DNA of 64,000 nt from Pelobates cultripes (GCA_933207985.1 OW240918.1:115433741-115497740); one strand, 5' to 3'; positions 35,460-47,080 are shown, counted from the stretch's first letter. Notes: generated from the sequence alone by a model not told the origin. Made by a program: numbers and translations.

Positions 35460-36379
35460 TATATGTATGTATATATATATATATAGTGGAACCCTTTTAA
35501 AACTAGACAAGAGATGGTCTTAAAAAAAAAAAAAAAAAAGCTTTCCATTTTGTAGGACATGCATAAATAATGTAATCTTCAACATACATTCATTATTTAT
35601 AATAGACATTCTGTACTAGAGCCAAATTCAATGAAAGAGCGGTTGATTAAAGAAACCAGCCTTGTAACTAATTTATAGGGTGATCATCAAGTAAATTGTT
35701 TGCAATGCACATTGTTGGTTCTATTGTACTTGTCCTTGTTAGATTTTAACAGCATTAAGTGGTGATTTACCGAGAACTACTGCATTATTTTGTATTTCTT
35801 GGCAGACTTGCGTTTGACACATTCCATGTCTTTGATATATAGATAAGTACACGGAAAGACCCCCTTGGCAGGGAGTCCGTCAGAGCCTTGTACTATGGCT
35901 TGTTATTAAATTGTATACGTTAATAGGAAAGATGATTGACCTATGGCATGAAAGAGCATTATTTATTATGTTAACAGTGGAAATACAAGCTAAACCATTT
36001 GCCACTATACATTTTCATTTATTGTTAAAAAACAATCAATAATTTGACAGCTTGTCAACATTTAAAGACACACTGTCATTCAGAAATATTTTTGTATGAA
36101 AGGCCATATATCACAGTTTTATGTGGCTGACTGTCAATAAATCCGAGTTATAAAACAAACAATTCTACTGATGATGCACAAATTATGGATTCTGGATATT
36201 ATTAAACAAACTGATCGTTCAGACAGCATTTCTGGCAGACAGCTCTTCAGATAATTAGGAGCTATTTTTGTAAATAACAAAAAGTGATAATAATAAATAC
36301 ACTGAATAGCTAGAAATGCACACATGAAATTAGAATAAAACTGCAATATAGCAATTTTGTATATGAAAGAACTAAAAAA
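34654..36379. other. No gene; possible solo PLE tail and AT microsatellite
   Basis: 35277-35310 holds CTTGATAATGACCCTATAGG followed by GTCAAAACGTCG, a stem-loop in the same hammerhead-like context as the PLE tails. A (TA)n run follows at about 35414-35454. The remainder is AT-rich without recognised features. Confidence 0.4.
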
Positions 36380-36546
36380 ATTATTTTTTTCTTTTTCAAT
36401 TCTTTATTTGTGCAATGACAGCAAGGAATAGTACATTACATCAACATTAAAAGTACACAATATATTCGTGCCAAGTAAAAATACAAAGTAGCAAAAATCA
36501 AGGAACCAGTATCATTTTATATGTGCATGTAGTTGAAAAGACAGCA
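36380..36546 (-). mobile_element. Retroposon tail, interrupted by PLE2 (rest at 43579 onward)
   Basis: T-rich start and CAATTCTTTATTTGTGCAAT read on the - strand as an AATAAAG-type 3' end. The sequence resumes on the other side of PLE2 after the 15-bp TSD. Class not assigned. Confidence 0.4.
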
Positions 36547-36561
36547 TAGTTGTAGAATGCA

Positions 36562-37237
36562 AGAAAAAAAACTGAGAAGGGCTGCGCCACATAAAAGTAA
36601 CAGGAGATGGTAGAATAACAATTGAACCAACAATGCTAAAAAGTCTTGTCCCAACAATGCAAGTTCTCACATACAAAGATGCCTCTTATTTAAGAGGTAG
36701 GTGCAGCTGTAGGTGCTAAATTATTTGTGCTTGGGGGATGTAGTAGATGTGAATGTCTTTGGTCTCCGTATGTGGATAAAAAGAAGACAAGGCAACCTAA
36801 TGGTGCAATATGTCAGAACTCATATACCGTTATAACGGTATATAAATGATAGTGATGTTACACATACATGTAAAAGAGCTATGACCAGCTCTAGCGTGTA
36901 TCGCATACAGTGGTACAATCCCCACTTATAAGATATGATGAGGGGTGTTCACAGCAGGTTGGTATCCAGGTACTTTAAAAAAAGACAATAGAATAGAAAT
37001 AAATAGTGTTCTCAATAAGATAATAAAATTGTATAAAATTAATCAGAATTATACTCACAAGGGTAGAGCAGGCTCTGTGATGATAGTGTTGGTGGTATAA
37101 TCCCCACCTGGGATATTCTTTAGAGTAAAGATGATAAAAAATGACTAAAAAAATGCTAGGAGGTATGCATTTTAAAATAAAGTATTAGATATAAAGGTGA
37201 TGGCACAATATGCTATTGTGATAACCAAAATCCTTTA
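36562..37237 (-). repeat. PLE2 left inverted arm (about 680 bp)
   Basis: Reverse complement of the non-coding tail 42808-43483, including tail modules C and D (for example hairpin GGTGG..CCACC mirrored at 37091-37108). It starts directly after the TSD and lacks the terminal about 80 bp found on the right. Confidence 0.82.
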
Positions 37238-38603
37238 TCCCCTTTTAGGGATGCTGCCTTGTTGTTCATACTTTTTGGTTATTTAGCACTGACCCATCTG
37301 TGTGTTTTTATCTGTATATATTTTTTATTCCCTCAGGAGTTAGCTGCTTTTTAACACTAATATGTCTTTTTTAGATTTTAGAAATAATTTTACTATTGAT
37401 GTCGATAATGTATTTGACACAGAGTTTACTTGCCCCATTCAGATAAGAGAAAGTACTTTTAGCCAACAAGAACTGTTTATCAAACTTTAAAAGGCCCTAA
37501 CCAATGAAATCTGAAATGGGAGATAGCCACTTTAAAAATGTACATAGACGAACGCATTACTCCCCGTGGCCTGAGATTATTAAAATCACCCACCTCAGAC
37601 CAAGATGACATAGAATTCATGAATGAATGGAACAATAAATTAGAAATGTGCAACAAAGTTGTCTTTGTTGGATGTAGAGATCAATGACCTCAAAGACAAA
37701 CTCCTTCCTTTCACTGAGACCAAGGTGTACAAACAACATTCCATATTAATCCAAAGCAAAATTAAAAAATTCAAATGGACACTAAACATATAAAGGTAAA
37801 AAAGTATATTAGGGACAAACAAGACTATTCTCTACACAAGAAATATGTTTCCGACATGCCCCGCACTAGAGAACGGGATTTTGAGCCTACTTATCAGAAA
37901 AAATCCCACTACCATACAACCAGGCATGAACTTCAAAACACTTTTAACCACAGTACTACAGTACATAAACCTTCGAAATATTCCCCACCTAGACCGAGAT
38001 TTCACAGAGCTCAGAATAACCAGCACATGTAACTCCGTACAAACAATACCAATCTATCACAAATCAATGTTATCCACCACAATACATATATCGTAGAACA
38101 TCACCCCAAGCACCTAACAAACATGTACCATCACCAAATTATTATAATGTACCAAGTCCAAATGACAAACATTATTCACCCAAACCACAAAGATCACGGT
38201 TTATACATAAAAAAAAATAAAGAAAGAATATTCAAATCACCTCAAATCACCTGTCACTTTTAACCATCCAAATAGATACAGTTATTGTCACTAGACTCTG
38301 AGATCAAAAATGACGAACATTTTTTAGAAATTCGGACCCATCCCAACACACTCGCACAAACACCGTATCCTCCAAGAGCCAAAAAATTGTTTTAAATCAA
38401 AGCTTAGAGGAAGACAAAGTGGTAGACAAGCACAAGAAAGAAAGATCAGAAAGGCTATAACTGTGCCTAATGAAAAAAAGTATGGAATTTATCCCAAAAG
38501 ATGTTAACTACAGCACAAATATCTGTTCTTAACAAAGGTCTTAAATTTGCTCCCACTAATTTGTTTAAACCATTTGAAGCCGTTTTAGATGTCAACAAAG
38601 CCA

Positions 38604-38657
38604 GGTGCCAGGTCCCTCTAGTTTTAACCCCGCAGCTGAAAACATAGCAGTTTCAGC
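38604..38657. repeat. MITE-like filler replacing part of the PLE2 RT
   Basis: Between a segment matching DINK and one matching PKIPVIYF, where PLE1 has about 500 bp of RT, PLE2 has about 54 bases resembling a TTAA-MITE interior (CCAGGTCCCTCTAGTTTTAA, GCAGCTGAAAACATAGCAG). This may be a repair patch, or the remnant of an insertion followed by deletion. Confidence 0.5.
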
Positions 38658-40139
38658 CTAAAATCCCTGTCATTTATTTCCTGACAAAAATTCATAAGAA
38701 CGAGAGCAAACCCCCAGGCAGACCAATTGTGTCAGGGATTGGCTCTCTCCTATGCAACCTATCCCAATATTTTGATAATCTTCTACAGCTGGCAGTAAAA
38801 TTATTGAAATAATTTTTAAAAGATTCTGTCACTTTTAAGATTTCTAAGTAATTTTAATTGGAACCCAAATGTTATTTTAGTGACATGTGACGTACAATCG
38901 CTGTATACTATAATCCCCCATCATATCGGTTGCGAAGCTGTAAAGGATATCTTAAAAACTGAAGCACGAATCCCAGACACCCAAATAGATTTTATCATAG
39001 AAGGGTTTATTTTAAAGAATAAATAATTCTGGTTTTTAGATTAGTTTTATCTTCAAAAGAGAGATACTGCGATGGGGACCAGCTTTGCTCCCAGCTAAGC
39101 CAACTTCTTTATAGCTGATTGGGAGTCGACTGCCATTTGGGGTGGGCATGTCTGGCGGACAAACCTGGTCTCCTATTTTAGATATATAGATGACCTTTTT
39201 CTTATCTGGGAAGGTTCAGAAGATTCCCTGAACTCTTTTATCAATCATCATAACACTAACAATAGAGGAATCATTTTAACGTGTGAATACAGTAGGGAAT
39301 CTAATAATTTTTTAGACTTAAATTTTTTTATTAAAGATGGTAAACTTAACACAAAAAACGTTTTCAAGAAGGTATGTACTAATACAGCCATAGACCTATC
39401 TAGCTGTCATTATAAACCATGGCTAGAAAGTGCCCCTAAAAGCCAACTTTACACATTCGCAGAAACTGCTCTCAAATGGATGATTTTAACGATCAGGCAA
39501 ATTTTTTAAAGAACAGATTTATTGAAAAGAAATATTCACCAACCAGTCTAAATAGCACTATCAACTGAGTTAAGGAACAAGAAAGAGCTAACCTTTTAGT
39601 TTACCAAAGACCATCCCTATTATTATAGATCCATCCCTATTATTTTTAATTTTAATAATAAAAGTGGTCACATTAAAAAAATTGTAAATAAATAGTGGCA
39701 CTTACTAAAGCAAGATGAAACGTTCAAAATTATTTTACCTGAAAGCATAATATTATTTTTAGAGGAGCCCCAAGTTTTCAATCCATCTTTACTACTAATT
39801 TTACGAGAGAATCTAAACCCAATAAAAAAACACAATTTTTTTTTTTAATGAAGCTAAAGGATTTTATAAAAGCAAGTGCTGCAGAGTTTGTAAAAGCACT
39901 GACTCATCTGTACCATCCAAAACCACACATTTTATAACTAACAGAACAAATAATTGTATGACATTAAAGATTGTATTAGTTGCAGTACAAATACTGTATT
40001 TTTCGCTCCATAAGACGCACCTCACCATAAGACGCACCTAGTTTTTAGAGGAGGAAACCCAGAAAAAAAAAATATTCTGAACAAACTGTTCCATAGTGTT
40101 TCTTACTATGGGACAGTTTGTTCAGAATATTTTTTTTTC

Positions 40140-40680
40140 TCCCCTGTCCCATAATGATCTTTAACCCCCCTTTCCTCTGTCCCATAGTGATTGTTAACCC
40201 CTCCTCCCTGTCCCATAGTGTTCTTTAACCCCTCCTACCCTTGTCCATTAGTGTTCTGATCCCATAGTGTCCCCCCTCCCATTGTTCCATAGTGCACTTT
40301 CCCTCCCATAGTGTCCCCCTCCCCTTCTCCCATAGTGTCTCCCCCTCCCCTTCTCCCATAGTGTCCCCCTCCCCTTCTCCCATAGTGTCCCCCTCCCTTT
40401 CTCCCATAGTGTCCTCCTCCCCTTCTCCCATAGTGTCTCCCCCTCCCTTTCTCCCATAGTGTCTCCCCCTCCCTTTCTCCCATAGTGTCCCCCTCCCTTT
40501 CTCCCATAGTGTCCCCCTCCCCTTGACCCATAGTGTCCCCCACCCCTTCTCCCATAGTGTCCTCCTCCCCTTCTCCCATACTGTCTCCCCCTCCCTTTCT
40601 CCCATAGTGTGTCCCCCTCCCTTTCTCCCATAGTGTCCCCCTCCCCTCGTCCCATAGTGTCTCCCCTCCCATTGTCCCAT
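40140..40680. repeat. CCCATAGTGTCCCCCTCCCC minisatellite (about 24 bp x 20)
   Basis: Tandem, slightly variable units of TTCTCCCATAGTGTCCCCC type. Three overlapping long minus-strand frames here (GRGTLWEKGR-type peptides) are open in every frame simply because of the unit length. Not genes. Confidence 0.93.
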
Positions 40681-40682
40681 AA

Positions 40683-40899
40683 TTACTTACCTGTCTTGGA
40701 GCGTGGGCCGGCTTCACAGCGCGCTCCGCCGTCCAGGAACTTCTATTTCAGGTTCCGGTTTCCGGCGGGACTGAAAGGAAGTGTGCACACTGAATGTGCA
40801 CTTCCTTTCAGTCCCGCCGGAAACCGGAACCTGAAATAGAAGTTCCTGGACGGCGGAGCGCGCTGTGAAGCCGGCCCACGCTCCAAGACAGGTAAGTAA
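40683..40899. repeat. 217-bp palindrome with 101-bp identical arms
   Basis: Arms 40683-40783 and 40799-40899 are exact reverse complements around a 15-base loop. Both ends read CTTACCTG / CAGGTAAG, resembling splice donors on each strand. Exact arms in an old host element imply recent formation or ongoing correction. Confidence 0.92.
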
Positions 40900-41280
40900 A
40901 TCTTCACATTCGCTCCATAAGACGCACAGACATTTCCCCTCACTTTTGAGGGGGAAAAAAGTGCGTCTTATGGAGCGAAAAATACGGTATTTTAATTTAT
41001 CTGTTGGAGTGCCCATATGCTGGGATGACCATAAGAAGTTTAAAAATAAGATTAAGTGAGTGCTAAAAAATATTGTAAAAGGATACCCCAATCATTCAGT
41101 ATCGAAACATTTTGCTATACATGATAACAACCCCAAATTACTAAAGTGTATCGGCATCAAAAAAGTAAGATCCCCTGGAGAGGAGAGAATATAAAAAATA
41201 TCCCCGACAAATCGGAAATGGAATGCGTGTTTCATTTACAGACACTCGTCCCTAATGGTTTAAAAGGCAAAATTTGATTA

Positions 41281-41318
41281 GTTTAATTTAATTTAACCTC
41301 ACCCCTCTCTCCATTGAC

Positions 41319-41352
<34 letters not shown>

Positions 41353-42743
41353 CTCTTATCCACTTTTATTATATTATATATTATATCTAATATATCAGGC
41401 TGTTTTAATTATTATGTGTGCATTCTATAATTGTATTTTTGGGGCTACTGCTCACATCTATATCTCTCTGTGCGGGCTAGATTATGTTTTGTGACAATAA
41501 CAATTGCTATGATATATGTGGATATCCGACACATTTATCTGATACACCTTTTTTATCAGCGCTTCCCTGAGACTACTATTCAGTTTATTTGTAGTTACCG
41601 TAGGGGTATTCTAGTCACAGCTGTTTTTCCTACGACATTGTGATCAGGAACACCCCTACCATAACCACTTCCTTTTGGATATCGCTGTTTTTATGTTTTA
41701 TGCAGTTTTGTGTTATATTTCAACGGCACCTTGCAACTGAGCATTGTTTTAGAGTCTCTAAGTTCTCAGTTATTGACAATTTTTACTTGTTTTAAAGCAC
41801 TGGTAGTTGAGAGACTCTATTTATTAACATATATAATTTTTTGCTTGATATTATGATCTTAGAGCGTTTTTTCTGCTATTTAGCTACATGTATACTAAAT
41901 ACTGCTACACTTCTCTAGCTTAACTCTCTTCATATATGATATGCTAATATTATAGCGACTTTTCTGCTAGTAAGTCACTGGTACTTTATATATATCTAAC
42001 ATTGATATATATCTAATTTCTCAATTTATCCTTAGGAGCACTCCCATATACTGTATATTCATCTCATTTGTCTTTTTATTTAATTTTGTACTATTATCAT
42101 ATTCTATTAATATTATGTCTTTTATACACCATTTTATTCAGATTTCTATCATATTTTATTACTATAATGCCCGTTTTAATTTTTTTTTATCTATTATTAT
42201 GCATGTTCCCCCCTTAATATGGCCACTGACTTAATTCCTCTTTAAGATGGCCCCTGCCATTATCCCTTTCCTCAACCAAGATGGCTGCCGTGACAATTTT
42301 ACATTATTTATTTCTATTGCTTGTTAGTTTCACTCCCCTTGGACTTTTGGTTGAATGGCTCTGCATGCATTTTTCCCAATATGACGTGTGTGGCTCTATT
42401 CCGATGTTGGCAAATAATAGTTTTTTGCCGGCATCGCAAATATTATACCAAATACTACATTTCCCATAAGGCTTAGCGGCCGGGAAAGTATTACTTGCAC
42501 GTGACTCACGTCACATGTTCCGGCTTCAAATAGCCAATACTATCTTTAACATGCTCGTTAACTATTATATTCTAAGCATACACCTAAAGATCTATTAAAA
42601 CATATAACTGTTTGTTATATTTATATTGTGAACAATAATGATGTTTGTTGATTGGAGAACAGCCTATGATGTAATTTTGGCGCCAATCTTTAACTATCCC
42701 TTCCCTATATAAACTCCAACTAACCAGGTTGTATGTTTTTATT
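41281..42743 (+). other. PLE2 3' non-coding region
   Basis: AT-rich tail of PLE2 with an (AT)n run at 41322-41350 and a CACGTGACTCACGTCACATG palindromic patch near 42499, analogous to the CACGTG hairpin of PLE1. No coding content. Confidence 0.6.
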
Positions 42744-42780
42744 TCATTTGAAAAAGCCTGTATTGGTGAAAGGCGTTATG
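42744..42780 (+). other. Hammerhead-like core in PLE2 tail (degenerate)
   Basis: Reads ATTTGAAAAAGCCTGTATTG then GTGAAAGGCGTTATGG. It occupies the same place, upstream of AATAAAGGA, as the PLE1 motif. The CTGATGA-like half is badly decayed. Confidence 0.3.
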
Positions 42781-42930
42781 GAAGTTTCTTTGTATTCTAT
42801 TTAATAAAGGATTTTGGTTATCACAATAACATACTGTGCCATCACCTTTATATTTAATACTTTATTTTAAAATTCATACCTCCTGGCATTTTTTATCATT
42901 TTTATCATCATTAATCTCAAGAATATCCCA

Positions 42931-42995
42931 GGTGGGGATCATACCACCAACGCCATCATCACAGAGCAGTGAACCTACTCTACTCTAGTGAGTAT
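42931..42995 (+). other. PLE2 tail module C
   Basis: Hairpin 1: GGTGG, loop GGATCATA, CCACC (42931-42948). GTGAGTAT at 42988. The second hairpin is eroded here but intact in the left-arm copy (AGAG-CAGG-CTCT, 37065-37076). Confidence 0.65.
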
Positions 42996-43118
42996 AATTC
43001 TGATTCATTTTATACAATTTTATTATCTTATTGAGAGCACTATTTGTTGCTATTCTATTCTTTCTTTTTGAGTACCTGGATACCTACCTGCTGTGAACGC
43101 CCCTCATCATATCCTATA

Positions 43119-43186
43119 AGTGGGGATTGTACCACTGTATGCGATACACGCTAGAGCTGGTCATAGCTTTTTTTACATGTGAGTGT
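43119..43186 (+). other. PLE2 tail module D
   Basis: Hairpin 1: AGTGG, loop GGATTGTA, CCACT (43119-43136). Hairpin 2: AGCT, loop GGTCAT, AGCT (43155-43168). GTGAGTGT at 43179. Lies 188 bases after module C. Confidence 0.7.
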
Positions 43187-43578
43187 AACATCACTATCAT
43201 TTATATACCATCGTACTGAGTTCTGACATATTGCACTATTAGGCTGCCTTGTCTTTTTTCTATCCACATACAGAGACCAAAGACATTCACATCTACTACA
43301 TCCCCCAAGCACAAAGCATTTAGCACCTACAGCTGCACCTACCTCTTAAATAAGAGGCATCTTTGTATGTGAGTACTTGCATTGTTGGGACGAGACTTTT
43401 TAGCACTTTTGGTTCAATTGTTATTCTACCATCTCCTGTTACTTTTATGTGGCGCAGCCATTCTCTTTTTTTTTTCTTGTGTTATTTTAGATTTTCAAGG
43501 GCTGAGAGGTATCTGTTGTTCATTCTTTTTGGTTATTTAACGCTGACCTATCTGTGTGTTTTTATAGTTGTAGAATGC

Positions 43579-45400
43579 GCCTATAGTGTACTTCCATATG
43601 CAAAAAAAGAAAAAAACAAAAAACTGAAAGTATCTTTCTTTTTTCTTTGAAAAAAATAAGGAAACCAAAGAATAATTGGAGAATTGTAGGAGAGTGAAAG
43701 CAAGAAGGGGAACAGAGGGAGACATAGAGGAAAAGAGTAGAAAAAAAAGAAAGGTGTCCATCCAGTGGATGTGCAAAATAGGCTTTTTTAAATAATAATT
43801 TCATTTTCATTTATTCACAGAAAACACTAGTGCAATGAATAGATCATATTTATATTTTATATTCTGTTTTGTGAGCATTGTTTAGTCTGATTTAATTTCC
43901 TCGGGTTGAAGGACACTACTTTTCTTAAGGAAATTCTACTATATTGTTATATCATACAATTCTCGTTATTGTTGCTATATAATTAGCTTTTTTTCTAATA
44001 TTCCCTATTTTCGCATTATTGATTAAATAATGAGTCTGTTTGAATTTCACATCCCTTTTTTCTGAAGGCTGTTCTAGGATCAATTACAATATTAATTGAC
44101 GTCAGTTATAGATTCCATTCTCTTTTCCTCACAATTTTTCCATGCAGCTTGAGATTCACACAGAACTCACACGGCAAAAGCAACAGTGGGCAAGGTAAGT
44201 TTAGCAGAAGTTGGTCACTGAACAATAGAATCTGAAGCAAATTCTCTGTTCAGCCAGAACAAAGTGACATTTTCTCCTTAAAACAAGGACATACTGGGTT
44301 TATTTACTAACATGAGAATTCAAAGTGAATTTAAATTTTAAGGCCAAATTGACAAACTGGAAGCATAGCTCACTTTGAGAATTTTCCAATTTGGCTATTT
44401 TACCTTGAATTTGATATTCATTTGGAATTTTCACTGAATAACACTGATAATTAAAAAAATAATAATAATAATAATTATGTACCATTACATATAAAAACTT
44501 TTTTTTTTTTTTTTTAAATGAGTAGTGAAAATGTTATAACAGTTGTCTTTTAAATATTGTCTGGTTTTTGGCTTTGATACAATAGGTGGAACCAAAATTC
44601 TAGTGTTAAATCCAAGAGAGAAAGTTGGGAATCCTTTTTTTTTTTTGCAACATAATTAATTTTTTGTCATAGCCTCACTCTGTGTTTCCTTTAAAGATGA
44701 TTAAGAAATTAAAATATCACACAAAATTAATTTTCTTAATATTTATGATTTATAGAACACCTAATGTAGAAAACATTAAAAATATGTTTTGAATATATAT
44801 GCAAAATAAAAATGCCATTATAACCTATTCGCAGTCCTTTTTTTCCCCCCCTTTCAATAAAGAGGTCTATTTGCTAAACTAAATTAAAATAGGAAAATAA
44901 TATAAGGAATAATTTATACTAGATATATCTGCAATTACTAAGTTGAATTAAACATATCCCTTCATGAATAATGAAGTTGAAAGAGGCCAGAGGAAAAAAT
45001 GAGATACGATCTTCAATCCATGTATTTTTAATTGCTTCATTATCTAAAGTTTGGTGTGAATAGCAATGGATATAGTTTGCTGTTAATGCATAAAAAGAAA
45101 TTAGAAATTTTCTGCCAAATCACAAAAAGCTATCAAAAATTAATTTTGTCTGCTGTGATCATTGAAATTGTAAGTGATTTTGTGTTGGAGTGACATAAAA
45201 AATGCTATTTATATGCTAATATTGAACAGTCCAATTTTTTCATTCTGATACAAACTGTATATTTTCTTTTCCTTTTTTTAATGAGCTGTAATGACTTATA
45301 AACTGTTGACTATACCAAAAATGTGTTAAACGAATCTTGCAGGATAAATAAAACTTTACTTTTCAGACGAGCATTCTTGGTTATGCTTGGGAGAAGTGTA
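43579..45400. other. No gene seen
   Basis: 43579 to about 43790 is the other half of the retroposon into which PLE2 inserted. The rest is AT-rich with homopolymer runs and no recognised element. Confidence 0.5.
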
Positions 45401-45730
45401 TTAAAGGGACACTCCAAATACCTAAAGCTTTTTAACTTGATGAAGTGCTTTATGTGTGAACAGTGTGATTTCCTTTTTTCATTTTACAAAAGTTGCAGAA
45501 TTTAGTACAAATTGTCACTTTTAGAAATGAACCCTGCTACTTTCTTGTAGTTTAGCTCAGTGTAGCTAAAGTCAAGAAGCAACAATTGCTCAGAGCACCT
45601 GCTTTGCAAACGCTTTTCATTGAACCGCAATGGGAAGTCTGAGATTGGACAGCCACAACAAGTCTGGGCTAGGGAAGAAAACAAGGGCTTGCAAATGCTT
45701 CAGGCAAAGATTTGCTGTGCTGTTTTTAGA
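45401..45730. mobile_element. TTAA-type MITE fragment
   Basis: Starts TTAAAGGGACACTCCAAATA, the terminal consensus of the same broad MITE group as 17254-17797. The right end is not defined. Confidence 0.45.
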
Positions 45731-45827
45731 TATACAACTAATGACATGATGCATAATTAAATGCATGCATGTTTTCATTGGGGACATATCTACCAAATAG
45801 TGTTTTTTTATTTTGTTTGGAAAATTT

Positions 45828-46930
45828 GGGGTACTTGGGCAGTGCAGTGTCTATTTAAAGGATCACTATAGGCATTAACACTATTTTATCTTAATGAAGC
45901 AGTTTAGTGTATAGACCATGGGTCGTCAACCTGGTCCCTACCGCCCACTAGTGGGCGTTTCAGGATTCAAGGTGGGCGGTAGGGATTTTTCTCATTTTGA
46001 GAGACTGGGCGGGCGGTTGGTAATCTAGCTCAGCCTTCCTACTGGGCATTGCTATAAAGAAGGTAAAAAAATAGAAAAAAGGAAAAAAAAGGTGGGGAGG
46101 GGAATTGAGGAGGGAGAGGAGGGGAGCTGGTGCACTGATGAGAAATCATATTATGCTCAAACAGAGAAGTCATCTGAATATCACCGAAAGAGGAGATCTT
46201 TGTTTGTTCCTTCCGAAAATCGAACCAGATATCAAATATTTAGTCTCACAGCATCAACCTCAAGGATCTCATTAATCACTAATAAAGGTAATTTCAATTT
46301 AATTTATTGTTTTCTCATAAAATTTTATAAAGTTAAAAACATTATAAACATGCATTAGGTAGAAATAAAAAGATAAATGTACGTACATTTATTTTTTTTT
46401 AAAAAACACCCTCCTTTCTAAAAAAGTATTCTGCACTTGCGCGAAAACTGGTGGGCGGTAAGGACATTTTTCCATCAAGAAAGATGCATTAGTGGGTGGT
46501 AGGTAGAAAAAGGTTGACTACCACTGGTATAGACCATGTCCCTGCAGTCTCACTGCTTAATTCTCTGCCATTTAATAAGTACATTCCTTTGGTTTCTGAC
46601 TCACATGGTCTGTATGAATTTATGTTTTAATTTTCAATCAGATGTTAGCTTGCTTTAAAAGTTTTTACCTCATGTTCTGTAACTTTAACTTTATTCACAC
46701 ACAGGAGGTTACTGCAGGATCTAATGGGCTATTTACTGAGCAGGAGATAAGAAATTCTAAACCAAACAAACTGTGCAATAAAGGAAATTTAAACAATAAC
46801 TCTCTCTTTACGGGACATTTTAGGAAGGCTGTGTAAGTTACATGCAAGAAGGTGTTGCCTAGGGTTGCATAAACAAAGTGATTTAACTCCTGAAATTCAG
46901 AGAGTTGAGCAGTGAGACTGCATAAGCTAT
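45828..46930. mobile_element. TTAA-type MITE copy 1, carrying a hAT-like insertion
   Basis: Shares its order with the copy at 49440-49923: GGGGTACTTGGGCAG, then TTAAAGGATCACTATAGGC, GCAGTCTCACTGCT, CACACAGGAGGTTACTGCAG, and GGTTGCATAAACAAAG. The right side ends in GAGCAGTGAGACTGCA, the inverted partner of the left block. Interrupted at 45917-46526. Confidence 0.65.
45917..46526. mobile_element. 610-bp hAT-like non-autonomous element
   Basis: Ends are imperfect inverted repeats (GGGTCGTCAACC at left; GGTTGACTACCACTG at right; both ends carry CACCGCCCACTA-type blocks). Flanked by an exact 8-bp TSD GTATAGAC (45909-45916, 46527-46534). The paralogous MITE at 49440 lacks it. An 88-aa frame inside (46092-46358) has no recognised domain. 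Confidence 0.88.
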
Positions 46931-47080
46931 ACATCAAAAACTACGTAGTTTCCGTTTAATATATCATTAGGAGGGGAGCTTAGTTTTTTTTGTATGCCAT
47001 GGGTGTTTTGTATTATTGGAGACATGTTATATATAGTCCACTGGAATAGTAAATGAGTGAAAAGTTTTTCATATAGTATA

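Larger units (their letters stand above)
39991..40990. mobile_element. Non-autonomous TIR DNA transposon nested in PLE2
   Basis: 30-bp inverted termini with one mismatch: TATTTTTCGCTCCATAAGAC begins the left one, with its complement at 40961-40990. An extra internal terminus fragment lies at about 40909. The element splits the PLE2 nuclease frame between NTV and YLLECP. It contains no transposase, only a minisatellite and a large palindrome. The TSD could not be delimited, so no superfamily is assigned. Confidence 0.8.
37363..41280 (+). pseudogene. PLE2 RT + GIY-YIG ORF, heavily decayed
   Basis: A candidate start ATG at 37363 opens MSFLDFRNNF, probably the natural N terminus that PLE1 lacks. 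The frame is broken after about 40 codons. Recognisable pieces follow: a basic Pro/His-rich region (37775-38032), IPVIYFLTKIHK and GRPIVSG (38660-38745), TCDVQSLYTIIPH (about 38884), GTSFAPS and RYIDDLF (39075-39200), and the linker to about 39960. After the nested transposon come YLLECP (about 40996) and the nuclease C terminus (HSVSKHF, about 41093) to 41280. About 500 bp of RT N-terminal palm is missing at 38603-38657. Not functional. Confidence 0.82.
36547..43578 (+). mobile_element. PLE2: older Penelope-like element, same inverted layout
   Basis: ATAGTTGTAGAATGC occurs at 36547-36561 and 43564-43578 as a 15-bp TSD. Inside, 36562 to about 37237 is an inverted copy of about 42808-43483. 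The right end extends about 80 bp further, to 43563. Between lie a + strand copy of the element's terminal segment (GGTTATTTAGCACTGACC, about 37279) and the decayed ORF. The interior is interrupted by a 1-kb DNA transposon (39991-40990). Many stops and deletions show this copy is older than PLE1, yet the architecture is the same. Confidence 0.85.

Noticed and set aside
40225..40717. Three overlapping minus frames of 135-160 aa (GRGTLWEKG-type repeats)
   Set aside because: The repeat unit keeps all three frames open; an artefact of the minisatellite.
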